Assembly (NCBI GenBank): GCA_001897535.1
Contig: MKTC01000023.1
Span: forward strand, 29,497-93,496
Reading direction: 5' to 3'
Length of the DNA stretch: 64,000 nucleotides
From: Bacteroidetes bacterium 37-13
GTDB lineage: Bacteria > Bacteroidota > Bacteroidia > Chitinophagales > LD1
Shown here: positions 26,481 to 34,788 of the stretch, one piece after another
How positions within the stretch are numbered: the stretch's first letter is position 1
Layout of the letters: each line of letters begins with the position of its first letter
Translations under genes and position numbers: made by a program
The notes under the pieces: model-generated
What the model saw: only the letters and a program-made list of their open reading frames with translations
Told to the model about the DNA's origin: nothing
Databases searched by the model: none

Positions 26481-27769
26481 TGCAGAAATTGATTGCCGCC
26501 ATTTTGAAAGATTGTAAAATCCTGTTTCGCGATAAAGCAGGACTGGCAGTGATGTTTGCCATGCCAATACTTTTGGTGGTGGTGATTTCGAGTATTCAAA
26601 ATAGTTCGTTTAAGCTGGTAAATGAAAATAAAGTGCCTATGTTTTTAGTGAACAATGATGGGCAAGCGGTGAGCCTTCAATTTATTGAAGGACTAAAGCA
26701 AATTGGAATGTTTGAAATATTCCAAAACGATACAGTAGTAAACAGAGCTGATGTTTCAAAAGTGATGTATGAAAAAGATGCCATGGTTGCAGTGGTAATT
26801 CCAAAAGGTTTTTCGGAAAATATTAGCGCAAAAGCTTCAAAAATTACAAGTGAAGCACTACAAGCATTAGGTATGGCAAGTGAAGAAAGTGAAACTAAAG
26901 TTTCTACCATTAAGCAAGTTCCTGCACTTGAAATGGTTTACAATCCGGTGATGGAAGAAAGTTTTCGTTTATCAGTGATTGGTGCATTGCAAAGCACACA
27001 ACAATTTACCGAAAATAAGCAAGTGCTTCAAGCACTTTACAAACAGCTTAGCAACAAGAAATTGCCCGATAGTTTGGAACAAAAAATTCTTGCTTCAAAA
27101 TCGCAGATAGAACAGTTTCCTGTAGCAAAAGATGGTAGCCGTGCCATACCAAATACTTCGCAGCACAATGTTCCGGCATGGACAATTTTTGCTATGTTTT
27201 TTATTGTGGTTACACTTAGTACCAACATTGTGAAAGAAAAAGTGAGTGGAAGTTTTATTCGCTTAAAAACGCTACCTACAAATTATGCGATATTACTGCT
27301 TGCCAAGCAAATTACATTTGTGTTGGTTACTATGCTGCAAGCGCTTGTGATTTTTTCTATCGGCTATTATGTTTTTCCGCATATCGGTTTGCCTGCTTTA
27401 AATTTTCCTACAAATAAAACCGGCTTAGTACTCGTTACATTTTTTTGTGGCTGGAGTGCGGTAAGCTATGGTTTATTAGTTGGCGTTTTTTCTAAAACAA
27501 TGGAGCAAGCAATTGGCTTTGGAGCCGTTTCGGTGGTGATTTTAGCCGCTATTGGCGGAGTAATTGTTCCTGCATTCGCCATGCCCGAAACATTAAAATT
27601 GCTAATGAAAATATCGCCATTGCATTGGTGTATAGAATCTTATTATGTGTTTTTTTTGCAAAATGGTAGCGTAAAAAATATGATAATGAGTATTTTTCCA
27701 CTTCTTTTATTCATTATTGCAATGCAAATAGTTTCGTGGACGAAACTGAAAAAAGAAAATTTTGTATAA
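26480..27769 (+). CDS. ABC-2 type exporter permease
   Basis: A 429-residue membrane protein with the ABC-2 plan: one helix at 25-45 (GLAVMFAMPILLVVVISSIQ), a large extracytoplasmic domain (45-230), then five or six helices from AWTIFAMFFIVVTLSTNIV to the end. The sequence IVKEKVSGSFIRLKTLP is the conserved cytoplasmic loop that meets the ATPase. It forms a complex with the ATPase encoded just upstream (TGATG overlap). The acyl carrier protein starts 9 bp after its stop. Confidence 0.92.
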   Translation: MQKLIAAILKDCKILFRDKAGLAVMFAMPILLVVVISSIQNSSFKLVNENKVPMFLVNNDGQAVSLQFIEGLKQIGMFEIFQNDTVVNRADVSKVMYEKDAMVAVVIPKGFSENISAKASKITSEALQALGMASEESETKVSTIKQVPALEMVYNPVMEESFRLSVIGALQSTQQFTENKQVLQALYKQLSNKKLPDSLEQKILASKSQIEQFPVAKDGSRAIPNTSQHNVPAWTIFAMFFIVVTLSTNIVKEKVSGSFIRLKTLPTNYAILLLAKQITFVLVTMLQALVIFSIGYYVFPHIGLPALNFPTNKTGLVLVTFFCGWSAVSYGLLVGVFSKTMEQAIGFGAVSVVILAAIGGVIVPAFAMPETLKLLMKISPLHWCIESYYVFFLQNGSVKNMIMSIFPLLLFIIAMQIVSWTKLKKENFV

Positions 27770-27778
27770 CCGAATATT

Positions 27779-28054
27779 ATGACAACAGAAGAATTAAAAC
27801 ACGACCTAAAAGAAAAAATTATTAAGTATCTGAATTACCTTTCAATTTCCCCAGATGAAATTGGAGATGATATGCCATTGTTCGGCACAGGACTTGGCTT
27901 AGATTCTATTGATTCTATTGAATTGGTGGTAATGCTAGAGCGTGAATACGGTATAAAAATTGAAGACCCCAAAGTGGGTAGAAAAATATTGGTAGATGTG
28001 AATACGATAGCCAATTTTATAGAAACCCACCGCGCAGAAAATGTGCAAAAATGA
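27779..28054 (+). CDS. Acyl carrier protein
   Basis: A 91-residue phosphopantetheine carrier. The attachment Ser is S43 in GLGLDSIDSIEL, and helix III reads VVMLEREYGIKIEDPKVGRK. It differs from housekeeping FabD/AcpP-operon ACPs and resembles those of aryl-polyene and flexirubin clusters. The last 4 nt overlap the start of the ketosynthase gene (ATGA), so the two products are translated together. A second ACP of the same kind is at 45706-45963. Confidence 0.93.
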   Translation: MTTEELKHDLKEKIIKYLNYLSISPDEIGDDMPLFGTGLGLDSIDSIELVVMLEREYGIKIEDPKVGRKILVDVNTIANFIETHRAENVQK

Positions 28055-29238
28055 GCAAAGTTTTAGTAACAGGAATTGGTATTATTTCTCCTTTAGGATT
28101 CTCTATAAATGAAAATAGAGAAGCGCTTAAAAATGGTGTTTGTGCTCTAAATTCATTAGCGTTTACACAATCAAAGTATGCGAGCTTGCTTCCTTTTGGC
28201 GAAGTGAAAGTGAGCAATGAAGATCTACGCCAAAAACATTCTATTTCAGATAGAGGTGTTACCAGAACAACCTTGCTCGCATTAGATGCTTTTAAGCAAG
28301 CAGTTGCAGATGCGCAACTCAATGCAAACGATTTAGAAAATGCGAGAACGGCTTTTATAAATGGCACTACTGTAGGCGGAATGTGCGCCTCAGATTTCTT
28401 GTATCAAGATGCAAATTTTAGCGAAGTAGGTTCTGAGTATTTGAACTCGTACGACTTAGGTTCTGTGGCGCTTTTTATTCAAAAAAAGTTTGGCATAAAA
28501 GGCATTACAAACACGTTTAACACTGCTTGTTCTTCATCGGCAAATGCAATTATGTATGGTGCGAGATTATTGCAACATGGTTTGGCAGAAAGAGTGATTG
28601 TAGGCGGTGTGGATAGCTTGGCAAAGTTCACCATCAATGGATTTAACTCTTTAAATATTTTATCGAATGAAATTTGTCGGCCGTTTGATGTAGCGCGAAA
28701 AGGATTAAACTTGGGTGAAGGCGCTGCATTTTTAGTGTTGGAGAAAGAAGAAAATTGTCGCCATAAAAAAGTTTATGCTGAGGTTTCGGGTTATGCAAAT
28801 ACCAATGACGCTTTTCATCCGTCATCACTTTCTGATGAAGGCGAAGGGCCATATTTAGCAATGACAAAAGCATTAAAGGTTGCTAAAATAAATGCTGAGC
28901 AAGTAAGTTTTGTGAATACACACGGCACAGGAACTGAAAATAATGATGAGGCTGAAAGTCGCGCTATGCTTAGAGTTTTTGGCAATGTGCCACCGTTTGC
29001 TTCTACAAAATCTAATATTGGACACACTTTAGGGGCTGCCGGTGCTATTGAAGCTACCTTTTGTTTGTTGAATATTTTACATCAAGAAGTATATCCTGCT
29101 CTGCATTTTGACACTCCGATTGAAACAACTCAACTCATTCCGGTTTTGAAGTATCGTAAAGCTGAAATTAACCATGTAATGTCTAATTCATTTGGTTTTG
29201 GCGGCAATTGCAGTTCATTAGTTTTTTCTAAAATTTAG
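28051..29238 (+). CDS. Beta-ketoacyl-ACP synthase (KAS II-like, specialised pathway)
   Basis: A 395-residue condensing enzyme with an intact catalytic set: C160 in NTACSSSANAIMYG, H291 in VNTHGTGTENND, and H325 in SNIGHTLGAAGA. It would extend the acyl chain on the ACP encoded immediately upstream. The C-terminal HVMSNSFGFGGNCSSL is identical to that of the paralogue at 45973-47166. A strong terminator follows 25 bp past the stop, closing the four-gene operon ABC ATPase, permease, ACP and ketosynthase. Confidence 0.94.
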   Translation: MSKVLVTGIGIISPLGFSINENREALKNGVCALNSLAFTQSKYASLLPFGEVKVSNEDLRQKHSISDRGVTRTTLLALDAFKQAVADAQLNANDLENARTAFINGTTVGGMCASDFLYQDANFSEVGSEYLNSYDLGSVALFIQKKFGIKGITNTFNTACSSSANAIMYGARLLQHGLAERVIVGGVDSLAKFTINGFNSLNILSNEICRPFDVARKGLNLGEGAAFLVLEKEENCRHKKVYAEVSGYANTNDAFHPSSLSDEGEGPYLAMTKALKVAKINAEQVSFVNTHGTGTENNDEAESRAMLRVFGNVPPFASTKSNIGHTLGAAGAIEATFCLLNILHQEVYPALHFDTPIETTQLIPVLKYRKAEINHVMSNSFGFGGNCSSLVFSKI

Positions 29239-29263
29239 TATCAATATCTTTTTTCTGTAAATG

Positions 29264-29295
29264 AAAAACGGCTACTTTTTTGGTAGCCGTTTTTT
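29264..29295. terminator. Bidirectional intrinsic terminator
   Basis: A 12-bp perfect stem (29264-29275 with 29283-29294) with a 7-nt T-rich loop, flanked by A and T runs. It separates the ketosynthase operon from the convergent minus-strand gene ending at 29311. Confidence 0.9.
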
Positions 29296-29310
29296 AATTT
29301 TTTAGTGTAT

Positions 29311-29799
29311 TTATTTTACTCGAGTGAATTTTTTTAAATCTCCTTTTTCAATTATTTTATTCAAATCTTTCACTTCGTTTTTAAAGCGGCTTCTATCGCC
29401 AAGATTGTAAATTTCTTCAAAAGGATTTTTGTCTGTTATCTTATTGTAAAGTTCCTGTAATGTAGGCACAGCAGTAAGTTTAGCATATTCATCGTAAGTA
29501 ATATTTAGAAAAGCAGAGTTTGGAGTAATGCCGCGGTTATCTAAAAAATAACCTTTTGCAAGTGCTGTTGGCAAAGCCAAAACACCATTTCTAAAAACAT
29601 CTTTTGGCGCAGGATAACCTACAATCTCTTTTTTATCGGCAGAAAGTAGCACCGGCACCAACTTGGAATAATCTGCTTTGGTTTTGTAAACCACAGCTTG
29701 CTCTTTTATGGCCGCTTGCGCTGCATTGGATTGCTTCGCTTTGCAGCCGTAAACAAACTGTAATAACATAACCATTAAGATTCCAATTGTGTTATTCAT
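29311..29799 (-). CDS. Lipoprotein-like protein of unknown function
   Basis: A 162-residue protein with a lipobox-like FVYGCKAK after a short hydrophobic segment. No family recognised. The mature part has LVPVLLSADKKEIVGYPAPK and AFLNITYDEYAKLTAVPTLQ, a mixed alpha/beta protein with an even charge. Its start codon overlaps the stop of the C10 peptidase gene by 1 nt (TAATG), so the pair is translationally coupled, which is the main clue to its role. An inhibitor or accessory of the peptidase is possible but unproven. Confidence 0.75.
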   Translation of the reverse strand: MNNTIGILMVMLLQFVYGCKAKQSNAAQAAIKEQAVVYKTKADYSKLVPVLLSADKKEIVGYPAPKDVFRNGVLALPTALAKGYFLDNRGITPNSAFLNITYDEYAKLTAVPTLQELYNKITDKNPFEEIYNLGDRSRFKNEVKDLNKIIEKGDLKKFTRVK

Positions 29800-32396
29800 T
29801 ACTTTACAGTGAATTTAGTATTTGAAATTCCTGATTTCCCTTGTAACTGTAAGTTGTAAATTCCTTGAGCTAAAGTAGAAATATCAACTTCAATTTTATT
29901 GCTGTTGAAAGCGCTATTTTTTTCAAAAACTTGTGCTCCTGTAGTATTGAAAATTTTTAAAGTATAGTCGCCATCATTTTGAGTTGTGTTCACAAATAAT
30001 TTGTTGCTTGCAGGATTTGGATACACGCTAATTTCATCTTTAGAAACTTCGTTGATACCAACATTTGCGCCACGCGAAATTTGTAAATCGAGCAAATAGC
30101 TTCCGACAGTTCCTTGAAAATAATCAGCAACAAAGAAGGTTACTGTTCCTCCACCTTGAACACCAATTTGGCTGCCCATAACATCATCGTAAGTACCACT
30201 CCAACTTCCTCCATTTACCTTGTAGCTAAATTGTACATCGTTGCTGTAAGCTTGTCCATTACCGCTGTTGTTGCTATCGTGAACACGTGCAGTAATTGCG
30301 TAATTCGTACCACTTGGAAGGTTAATGGTGTAATAATCGTAGTCGCTACCGATGTGCATGTTGGAACCTGTTGTTTGCACACTTGCCGTATTACCATTAA
30401 AGCTTGGGTTAAAGCCGTAGCTAGCTCCTTCAGAATTGTTTGCTTCGTATTGGTCTGGTTGAAGCCCCGGAGTTATCACATTCACATCTACCGGATTTGG
30501 AAAAGATTGCGAATACACCAAAGTGTAATTTTGCTGGTTTGTGGTAGAAAAGAAAGCAAGCAAATAAGAACCTGGATCAACTGATAAATTGCTGTTGTTA
30601 AAAGTAACATTGTATGCAGTTTGTGCATTCATAGAGCCTTGCACTTCATCAAAAGTAGCTACCCAAGTGCCATCTAATTTGTAAAGGTCTGCGGAAATCC
30701 AACCTGTCCAATTTCCTGAACCTGCATTGCCAATTTGTGCTTGCACACTTGCTGCTTGCCCTTTGGTGAAAGCAGTAGGATTTAAGGTAGTGTTTCCTGC
30801 CATTTGAATATTGTTGGCAGGTCCGGTAACGGTAAATGTTACAGGATTATTAAAAGTGTTTTGGTTGATGAGTGAGTAATCAAAAGTGCTGTTTTTATAG
30901 TAAATACCTAAATAGTAAGTTCCGGGTATTACGTCTAAATTATTATCGGTAAAACTTACTTGGTAGTGATAACCCGCTTGTGCAGTTTGGTTTGTATATT
31001 CCTGAATTATTCTTACAAATACACCGTTGTGGTCAAAGATTGCCGCAGCAAAGTTTCCGGTAAAATTAGTAGATCCTGAGTTAGCAATATCTGCATAAAC
31101 AGAAAAACTGCTACCAGACTGTACAGGGTTGGCACTTACTGTGGTTGCTGCGTATAATGCAATTCCACCTTGGTTGATAGTGCCTCCTCCTCCGCCACCG
31201 CCATTGGCAGGCTTAATGCCAATTACAGCTTGCTGTCTGCTGTTAAAACCTCCTGTACCGCCACCTGCTCCCAAAGATGTTGGGTCTAAATTATTTACTG
31301 AAAAGAAGCCATCGCTATTGCCACCCCAGCCCCAGTTTTGGTGAAAGAAATTATTTTGGTCATAGCCATCGCAAACCCAAGTGTGTCCGCCACCTTGCCC
31401 AAAACCGGCATATTGAATTGGTCTTCCGGCATCTAATTCACCTTTTAGTAAACTTATCCAATTTGCATCAGTATAATTATCGCGCGAAACACCTTGCAGT
31501 GAATTTGGGTCGTAGCCAAAGTAAGTTTTGTAAGCATATTCGGCACATGCTTGTCCGGGTGAAAGACTTGCTACTACAAAGGCGCTGCTACCTCCGGTTG
31601 CCCCAACGCCATAACTCATTTCTACGGCTACACCGCAATGATACATTAAGGTGGCTACATCACTATTAGGACTGCTTAATGTATTTCCCATTCCTGCCCA
31701 GTTATAAGTAGTTGCACCAAAGTTGGCGGCTTGTGTTCCAAAATTTTGGTCGTTGTAAGAGTGGCTTCCAACGCCTTGTGTTGGGTAGTTCCAAAACTTC
31801 ATAATTTGAGCCATTGCTGTAGCTACGCAGCCTGTTACACAGCGTTCGTTGTATAGATTGCTGTAAGGGCAAGCTCCATTCTCATTTGGTGCTTGATTCC
31901 ATTTGGTTTGGCAAAGGGGATTTACTGCTTGTATGCCTCTTCCTGCAGATTGAATTACAGGAATGTTTTCATAATAATTTTTCCATTTTGCAGTAATTTC
32001 TTCTGTAGTTGAATGAACATTTTCCTTTACATAAATAATTTGAGCTTTGTAATTTTCAAACCATTTTTGTGCTTCTTGGTTTACATTATTTATAGGAAAA
32101 TAGCTTTCGGTACTGTAGCCTAAAATTGGCGTTACCAAATCTTCTGCCGAAACCATCACAAAGCTGTTTAGTCCATTTACATCAAATACGTAATAAATAG
32201 GTTTATCATCTATTGCAGCGCCCACATTTTTAGGTGTTCTACATTCATAAACAAGCTTGAGTGTAACTGCCTCGGAAGCAGTGCTGTTTTGCATGTAAAA
32301 ATGCTTTGCTACGCGCATGGCATAATTTACATCTACATCTTTTGCAAACACAAAAGTACTTACTAAAAGGAAAATGAGTGTGTACAATTTTTTCAT
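29799..32396 (-). CDS. Secreted C10 family cysteine peptidase with T9SS type A sorting domain
   Basis: An 865-residue precursor of streptopain (SpeB) type. A signal peptide ends near residue 18 (LLVSTFVFAKD). A propeptide covers about 20-150. The catalytic Cys is C190 in RCVTGCVATAMAQIMKFW and the His is H338 in GQGGGHTWVCDGYD, followed by HQNWGWGGNSDGFFSVNNLD. From about 430 to 780 come beta-sandwich segments of the pre-peptidase or CARDB kind. The last 80 residues are a T9SS sorting domain (ISVYPNPASNKLFVNTTQND). It is probably surface-exposed or released to degrade protein. The 295 bp upstream (32397-32691) hold no feature I can name. Confidence 0.95.
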   Translation of the reverse strand: MKKLYTLIFLLVSTFVFAKDVDVNYAMRVAKHFYMQNSTASEAVTLKLVYECRTPKNVGAAIDDKPIYYVFDVNGLNSFVMVSAEDLVTPILGYSTESYFPINNVNQEAQKWFENYKAQIIYVKENVHSTTEEITAKWKNYYENIPVIQSAGRGIQAVNPLCQTKWNQAPNENGACPYSNLYNERCVTGCVATAMAQIMKFWNYPTQGVGSHSYNDQNFGTQAANFGATTYNWAGMGNTLSSPNSDVATLMYHCGVAVEMSYGVGATGGSSAFVVASLSPGQACAEYAYKTYFGYDPNSLQGVSRDNYTDANWISLLKGELDAGRPIQYAGFGQGGGHTWVCDGYDQNNFFHQNWGWGGNSDGFFSVNNLDPTSLGAGGGTGGFNSRQQAVIGIKPANGGGGGGGTINQGGIALYAATTVSANPVQSGSSFSVYADIANSGSTNFTGNFAAAIFDHNGVFVRIIQEYTNQTAQAGYHYQVSFTDNNLDVIPGTYYLGIYYKNSTFDYSLINQNTFNNPVTFTVTGPANNIQMAGNTTLNPTAFTKGQAASVQAQIGNAGSGNWTGWISADLYKLDGTWVATFDEVQGSMNAQTAYNVTFNNSNLSVDPGSYLLAFFSTTNQQNYTLVYSQSFPNPVDVNVITPGLQPDQYEANNSEGASYGFNPSFNGNTASVQTTGSNMHIGSDYDYYTINLPSGTNYAITARVHDSNNSGNGQAYSNDVQFSYKVNGGSWSGTYDDVMGSQIGVQGGGTVTFFVADYFQGTVGSYLLDLQISRGANVGINEVSKDEISVYPNPASNKLFVNTTQNDGDYTLKIFNTTGAQVFEKNSAFNSNKIEVDISTLAQGIYNLQLQGKSGISNTKFTVK

Positions 32397-32691
32397 GGTA
32401 ATTGTTTACTGTGTGAAAAGAGAAGTTTGTGCGGAGAATTTATGTTGGTTTATTAGAAAGTAAAAGAAAGCGATTGTCTTAGTGGAGTAGGAGAGAAGCA
32501 CTTTTAATAAAAAAGTATAAAGGAAAAATGATGCAGTTGATATCATTTTTCCCTTTTGAGAAAGTAATATAAAAATACAGACTGAGCAGTTAAAATATTT
32601 TGACTTTTGTGTAGGCATAGTTTTTTATGCTTTGTTCAAAAGTAAATATTTTTCAGGAAAAAGTAAATCTTCAAAAAAGGAGAAGAAGAAA

Positions 32692-33834
32692 TTATTTTTC
32701 GAGTGCTTGCTTTAAATCGGCAATCAAATCTTCAATGTCTTCAACACCAACACTAAAACGAAGCAGGTTGTCGGTTACGCCTACTTTTTCGCGCTCGGAT
32801 TTTGGTACAGAAGCATGTGTCATGGTAACCGGATGGTTCACCAAACTTTCTACGCCACCCAAAGATTCTGCCAAAGAAAAAACATGAAATGAAGATGCAA
32901 TTTTAAAAGTATCTTCTAAAGTAGCGTTTTTAATGGTTACAGAAATCATGCCGCCAAAATCGCGCATTTGTTTCTTGGCAATATCGTGGTTTGGGTGATT
33001 TTCTAAACCTGGATAATACACCTTTTCTATTCGCGGATGTGAACTTAAAAAGGCAGCTATTTGCTTACCGTTTGCACAATGGCGCTCCATGCGCAAATGC
33101 AAAGTTTTTATGCCGCGCAATACTAAAAATGAATCCATTGGACCCGGAACTGCACCGCACGAATTGTGTATAAACGCCAACTTCTGTTGCAAATCATCGC
33201 TATTGGTAATTAAAGCACCCATCACCACATCGCTGTGCCCACCAAGATATTTTGTTACTGAGTGCATTACAATATCTGCGCCTAAATCGAGTGGGTTTTG
33301 CAAATATGGTGAAGCAAAAGTATTGTCCACCACAAAGGTTAAGTTGTGCTTTTTACTTATGGCTGCACAAGCTTCAATATCCACAATTTGCATGGTAGGG
33401 TTAGTTGGTGTTTCTACCCAAAAAAGCTTTGTGTTGGCATTGATGTAAGGCAACACATTTTCCGGCTTGTTTAAATCTATGTAATGAAATTTAATGCCGT
33501 ATTGCGAATACACTCTCTCAAAAATTCGGTAGGTGCCGCCATATAAATCGTTGCCCGTAATTACTTCATCACCCGGGCGAAGTAGTTTTGCAACTGCATC
33601 AATAGCGCCCATTCCACTGCTAAAACATAAGCAATGCTTCCCATTTTCTAATGCTGCGATATTATTTTGGAGTGCCATACGCGTAGGATTTTTTCCACGC
33701 GCATATTCGTAACCTTTATTTTTTCCGGGGCTTTCTTGCACATAAGTTGAAGTTTGAAAAATTGGAGTCATCACCGCACCGGTGCTTGGGTCTGGCTCTA
33801 AACCCGCATGTATCGCTTTTGTTCCGAATTTCAT
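32692..33834 (-). CDS. Cystathionine gamma-synthase / trans-sulfuration PLP enzyme
   Basis: A 380-residue Cys/Met-metabolism PLP enzyme. PLP-binding features are SSGMGAIDAVAKLLRPGDEV, VDNTFASPYLQNPLDLGAD and the Schiff-base Lys in HSVTKYLGGHSDVVMG. The N-terminus GTKAIHAGLEPDPSTGAVMT and the end SVGVEDIEDLIADLKQALEK are typical of MetB/MetC. The reaction is either cystathionine formation from an activated homoserine or cystathionine cleavage; sequence alone does not separate them. A hairpin lies in its leader (33866-33893). Confidence 0.93.
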   Translation of the reverse strand: MKFGTKAIHAGLEPDPSTGAVMTPIFQTSTYVQESPGKNKGYEYARGKNPTRMALQNNIAALENGKHCLCFSSGMGAIDAVAKLLRPGDEVITGNDLYGGTYRIFERVYSQYGIKFHYIDLNKPENVLPYINANTKLFWVETPTNPTMQIVDIEACAAISKKHNLTFVVDNTFASPYLQNPLDLGADIVMHSVTKYLGGHSDVVMGALITNSDDLQQKLAFIHNSCGAVPGPMDSFLVLRGIKTLHLRMERHCANGKQIAAFLSSHPRIEKVYYPGLENHPNHDIAKKQMRDFGGMISVTIKNATLEDTFKIASSFHVFSLAESLGGVESLVNHPVTMTHASVPKSEREKVGVTDNLLRFSVGVEDIEDLIADLKQALEK

Positions 33835-33865
33835 TTTCTAAATATTTTTGTTTAATAATTTTGGA

Positions 33866-33893
33866 CTTGTTTTAGCCTAAAGCTAAAGGCAAG
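33866..33893 (-). other. Hairpin in the 5' leader of the trans-sulfuration gene
   Basis: On the minus-strand transcript a 10-bp interrupted hairpin forms: a 4-bp outer stem (33866-33869 with 33890-33893) and a 6-bp inner stem (33871-33876 with 33882-33887) around a 5-nt loop. It is 32 bp upstream of the start codon. It could be an attenuator or part of a leader RNA; I could not match it to a SAM riboswitch by eye. Confidence 0.35.
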
Positions 33894-33960
33894 ATTAAGC
33901 AAATTTTATCCGTATTATGTACGAGAAGTTTGTTTCGTGTAATAAATTTGGCAATCGTGT

Positions 33961-33968
33961 TATATTTG
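33961..33968 (+). promoter_or_regulatory. Candidate -7 promoter box for AMP nucleosidase
   Basis: TATATTTG, a perfect TAnnTTTG, ends 13 bp before the ATG at 33982, implying a leader of well under 10 nt. The best TTTG upstream is not at the normal distance. Confidence 0.45.
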
Positions 33969-33981
33969 AAAAAGAAAAGTG

Positions 33982-34752
33982 ATGAAAACAAAAGAAGAAA
34001 TTGTAAATAACTGGCTGCCGCGCTACACTGGCATGGAGTTGAAAGAATTTGGCGAGTATATTTTGCTTACCAATTTTAATAATTACGTAAAGAAATTTGC
34101 AGCATGGCACAATGTGAAAGTAATTGGCGAAGATCGCCCGATGCAATGTGCAACCGCTGATGGAATCACAATAATAAATTTTGGCATGGGCAGCCCAAAT
34201 GCTGCTACAGTAATGGATTTGCTAACTGCTATTATGCCCAAAGCGGTTTTGTTTTTAGGGAAATGTGGCGGGTTAAAACGGAAGAATGAAATTGGCGATT
34301 TAATACTTCCAATTGCAGCTATTCGCGGAGAAGGAACAAGCAGCGATTATTTGCCTGAAGAAGTTCCTGCACTTCCCGCATTTGCGCTGCAAAAAGCAAT
34401 TTCTACAACCATTCGCGACCACGCAAAAGATTATTGGACAGGTACAGTTTACACCACAAACCGCAGAGTGTGGGAGTGGGACGAAGATTTTAAAGAGTAT
34501 TTGCGCGAAATTCGCGTAATGGCAATTGATATGGAAACAGCAACTATTTTTATTACTGCTTTTAAGAATGAAATTCCTGCCGGAGCGCTGCTGTTAGTAA
34601 GCGACCAACCAATGATTCCCGAAGGTGTGAAAACAGATGCCAGCGATAGTGGAGTTACGCATAATTATGTAGATGAACATTTGCGCATTGGAATAGATTC
34701 TTTAATGCAGTTAGTAAATAACGGAACCACCGTAAAGCATCTCCGTTTTTAA
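33982..34752 (+). CDS. AMP nucleosidase
   Basis: From the ATG at 33982 this is a 256-residue protein of the short Bacteroidota form of AMP nucleosidase, which cleaves AMP to adenine and ribose 5-phosphate. It belongs to the nucleoside-phosphorylase fold: TIINFGMGSPNAATVMDLLT, VLFLGKCGGLKRKNEIGD, AIRGEGTSSDYLPEEVPALP, and the catalytic MAIDMETATIF, then LLLVSDQPM. The long E. coli form has an extra N-terminal domain, absent here. A MacB-type permease gene follows 36 bp later. Confidence 0.92.
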   Translation: MKTKEEIVNNWLPRYTGMELKEFGEYILLTNFNNYVKKFAAWHNVKVIGEDRPMQCATADGITIINFGMGSPNAATVMDLLTAIMPKAVLFLGKCGGLKRKNEIGDLILPIAAIRGEGTSSDYLPEEVPALPAFALQKAISTTIRDHAKDYWTGTVYTTNRRVWEWDEDFKEYLREIRVMAIDMETATIFITAFKNEIPAGALLLVSDQPMIPEGVKTDASDSGVTHNYVDEHLRIGIDSLMQLVNNGTTVKHLRF

Positions 34753-34788
34753 TTGATATAATTTTACTTCTTCAATAAAACTGTTCTT

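Noticed and set aside
32406..32618. A small protein gene upstream of the C10 peptidase
   Set aside because: The frame is rich in Phe, Ser and Lys without a start context or family resemblance and lies in the probable promoter region.
33835..33981. SAM-II type riboswitch in front of the trans-sulfuration gene
   Set aside because: A GATAAA...GCTTAA order on the minus strand looks partly similar, but the first stem is absent and the loop lengths do not fit, so only a plain hairpin is reported.
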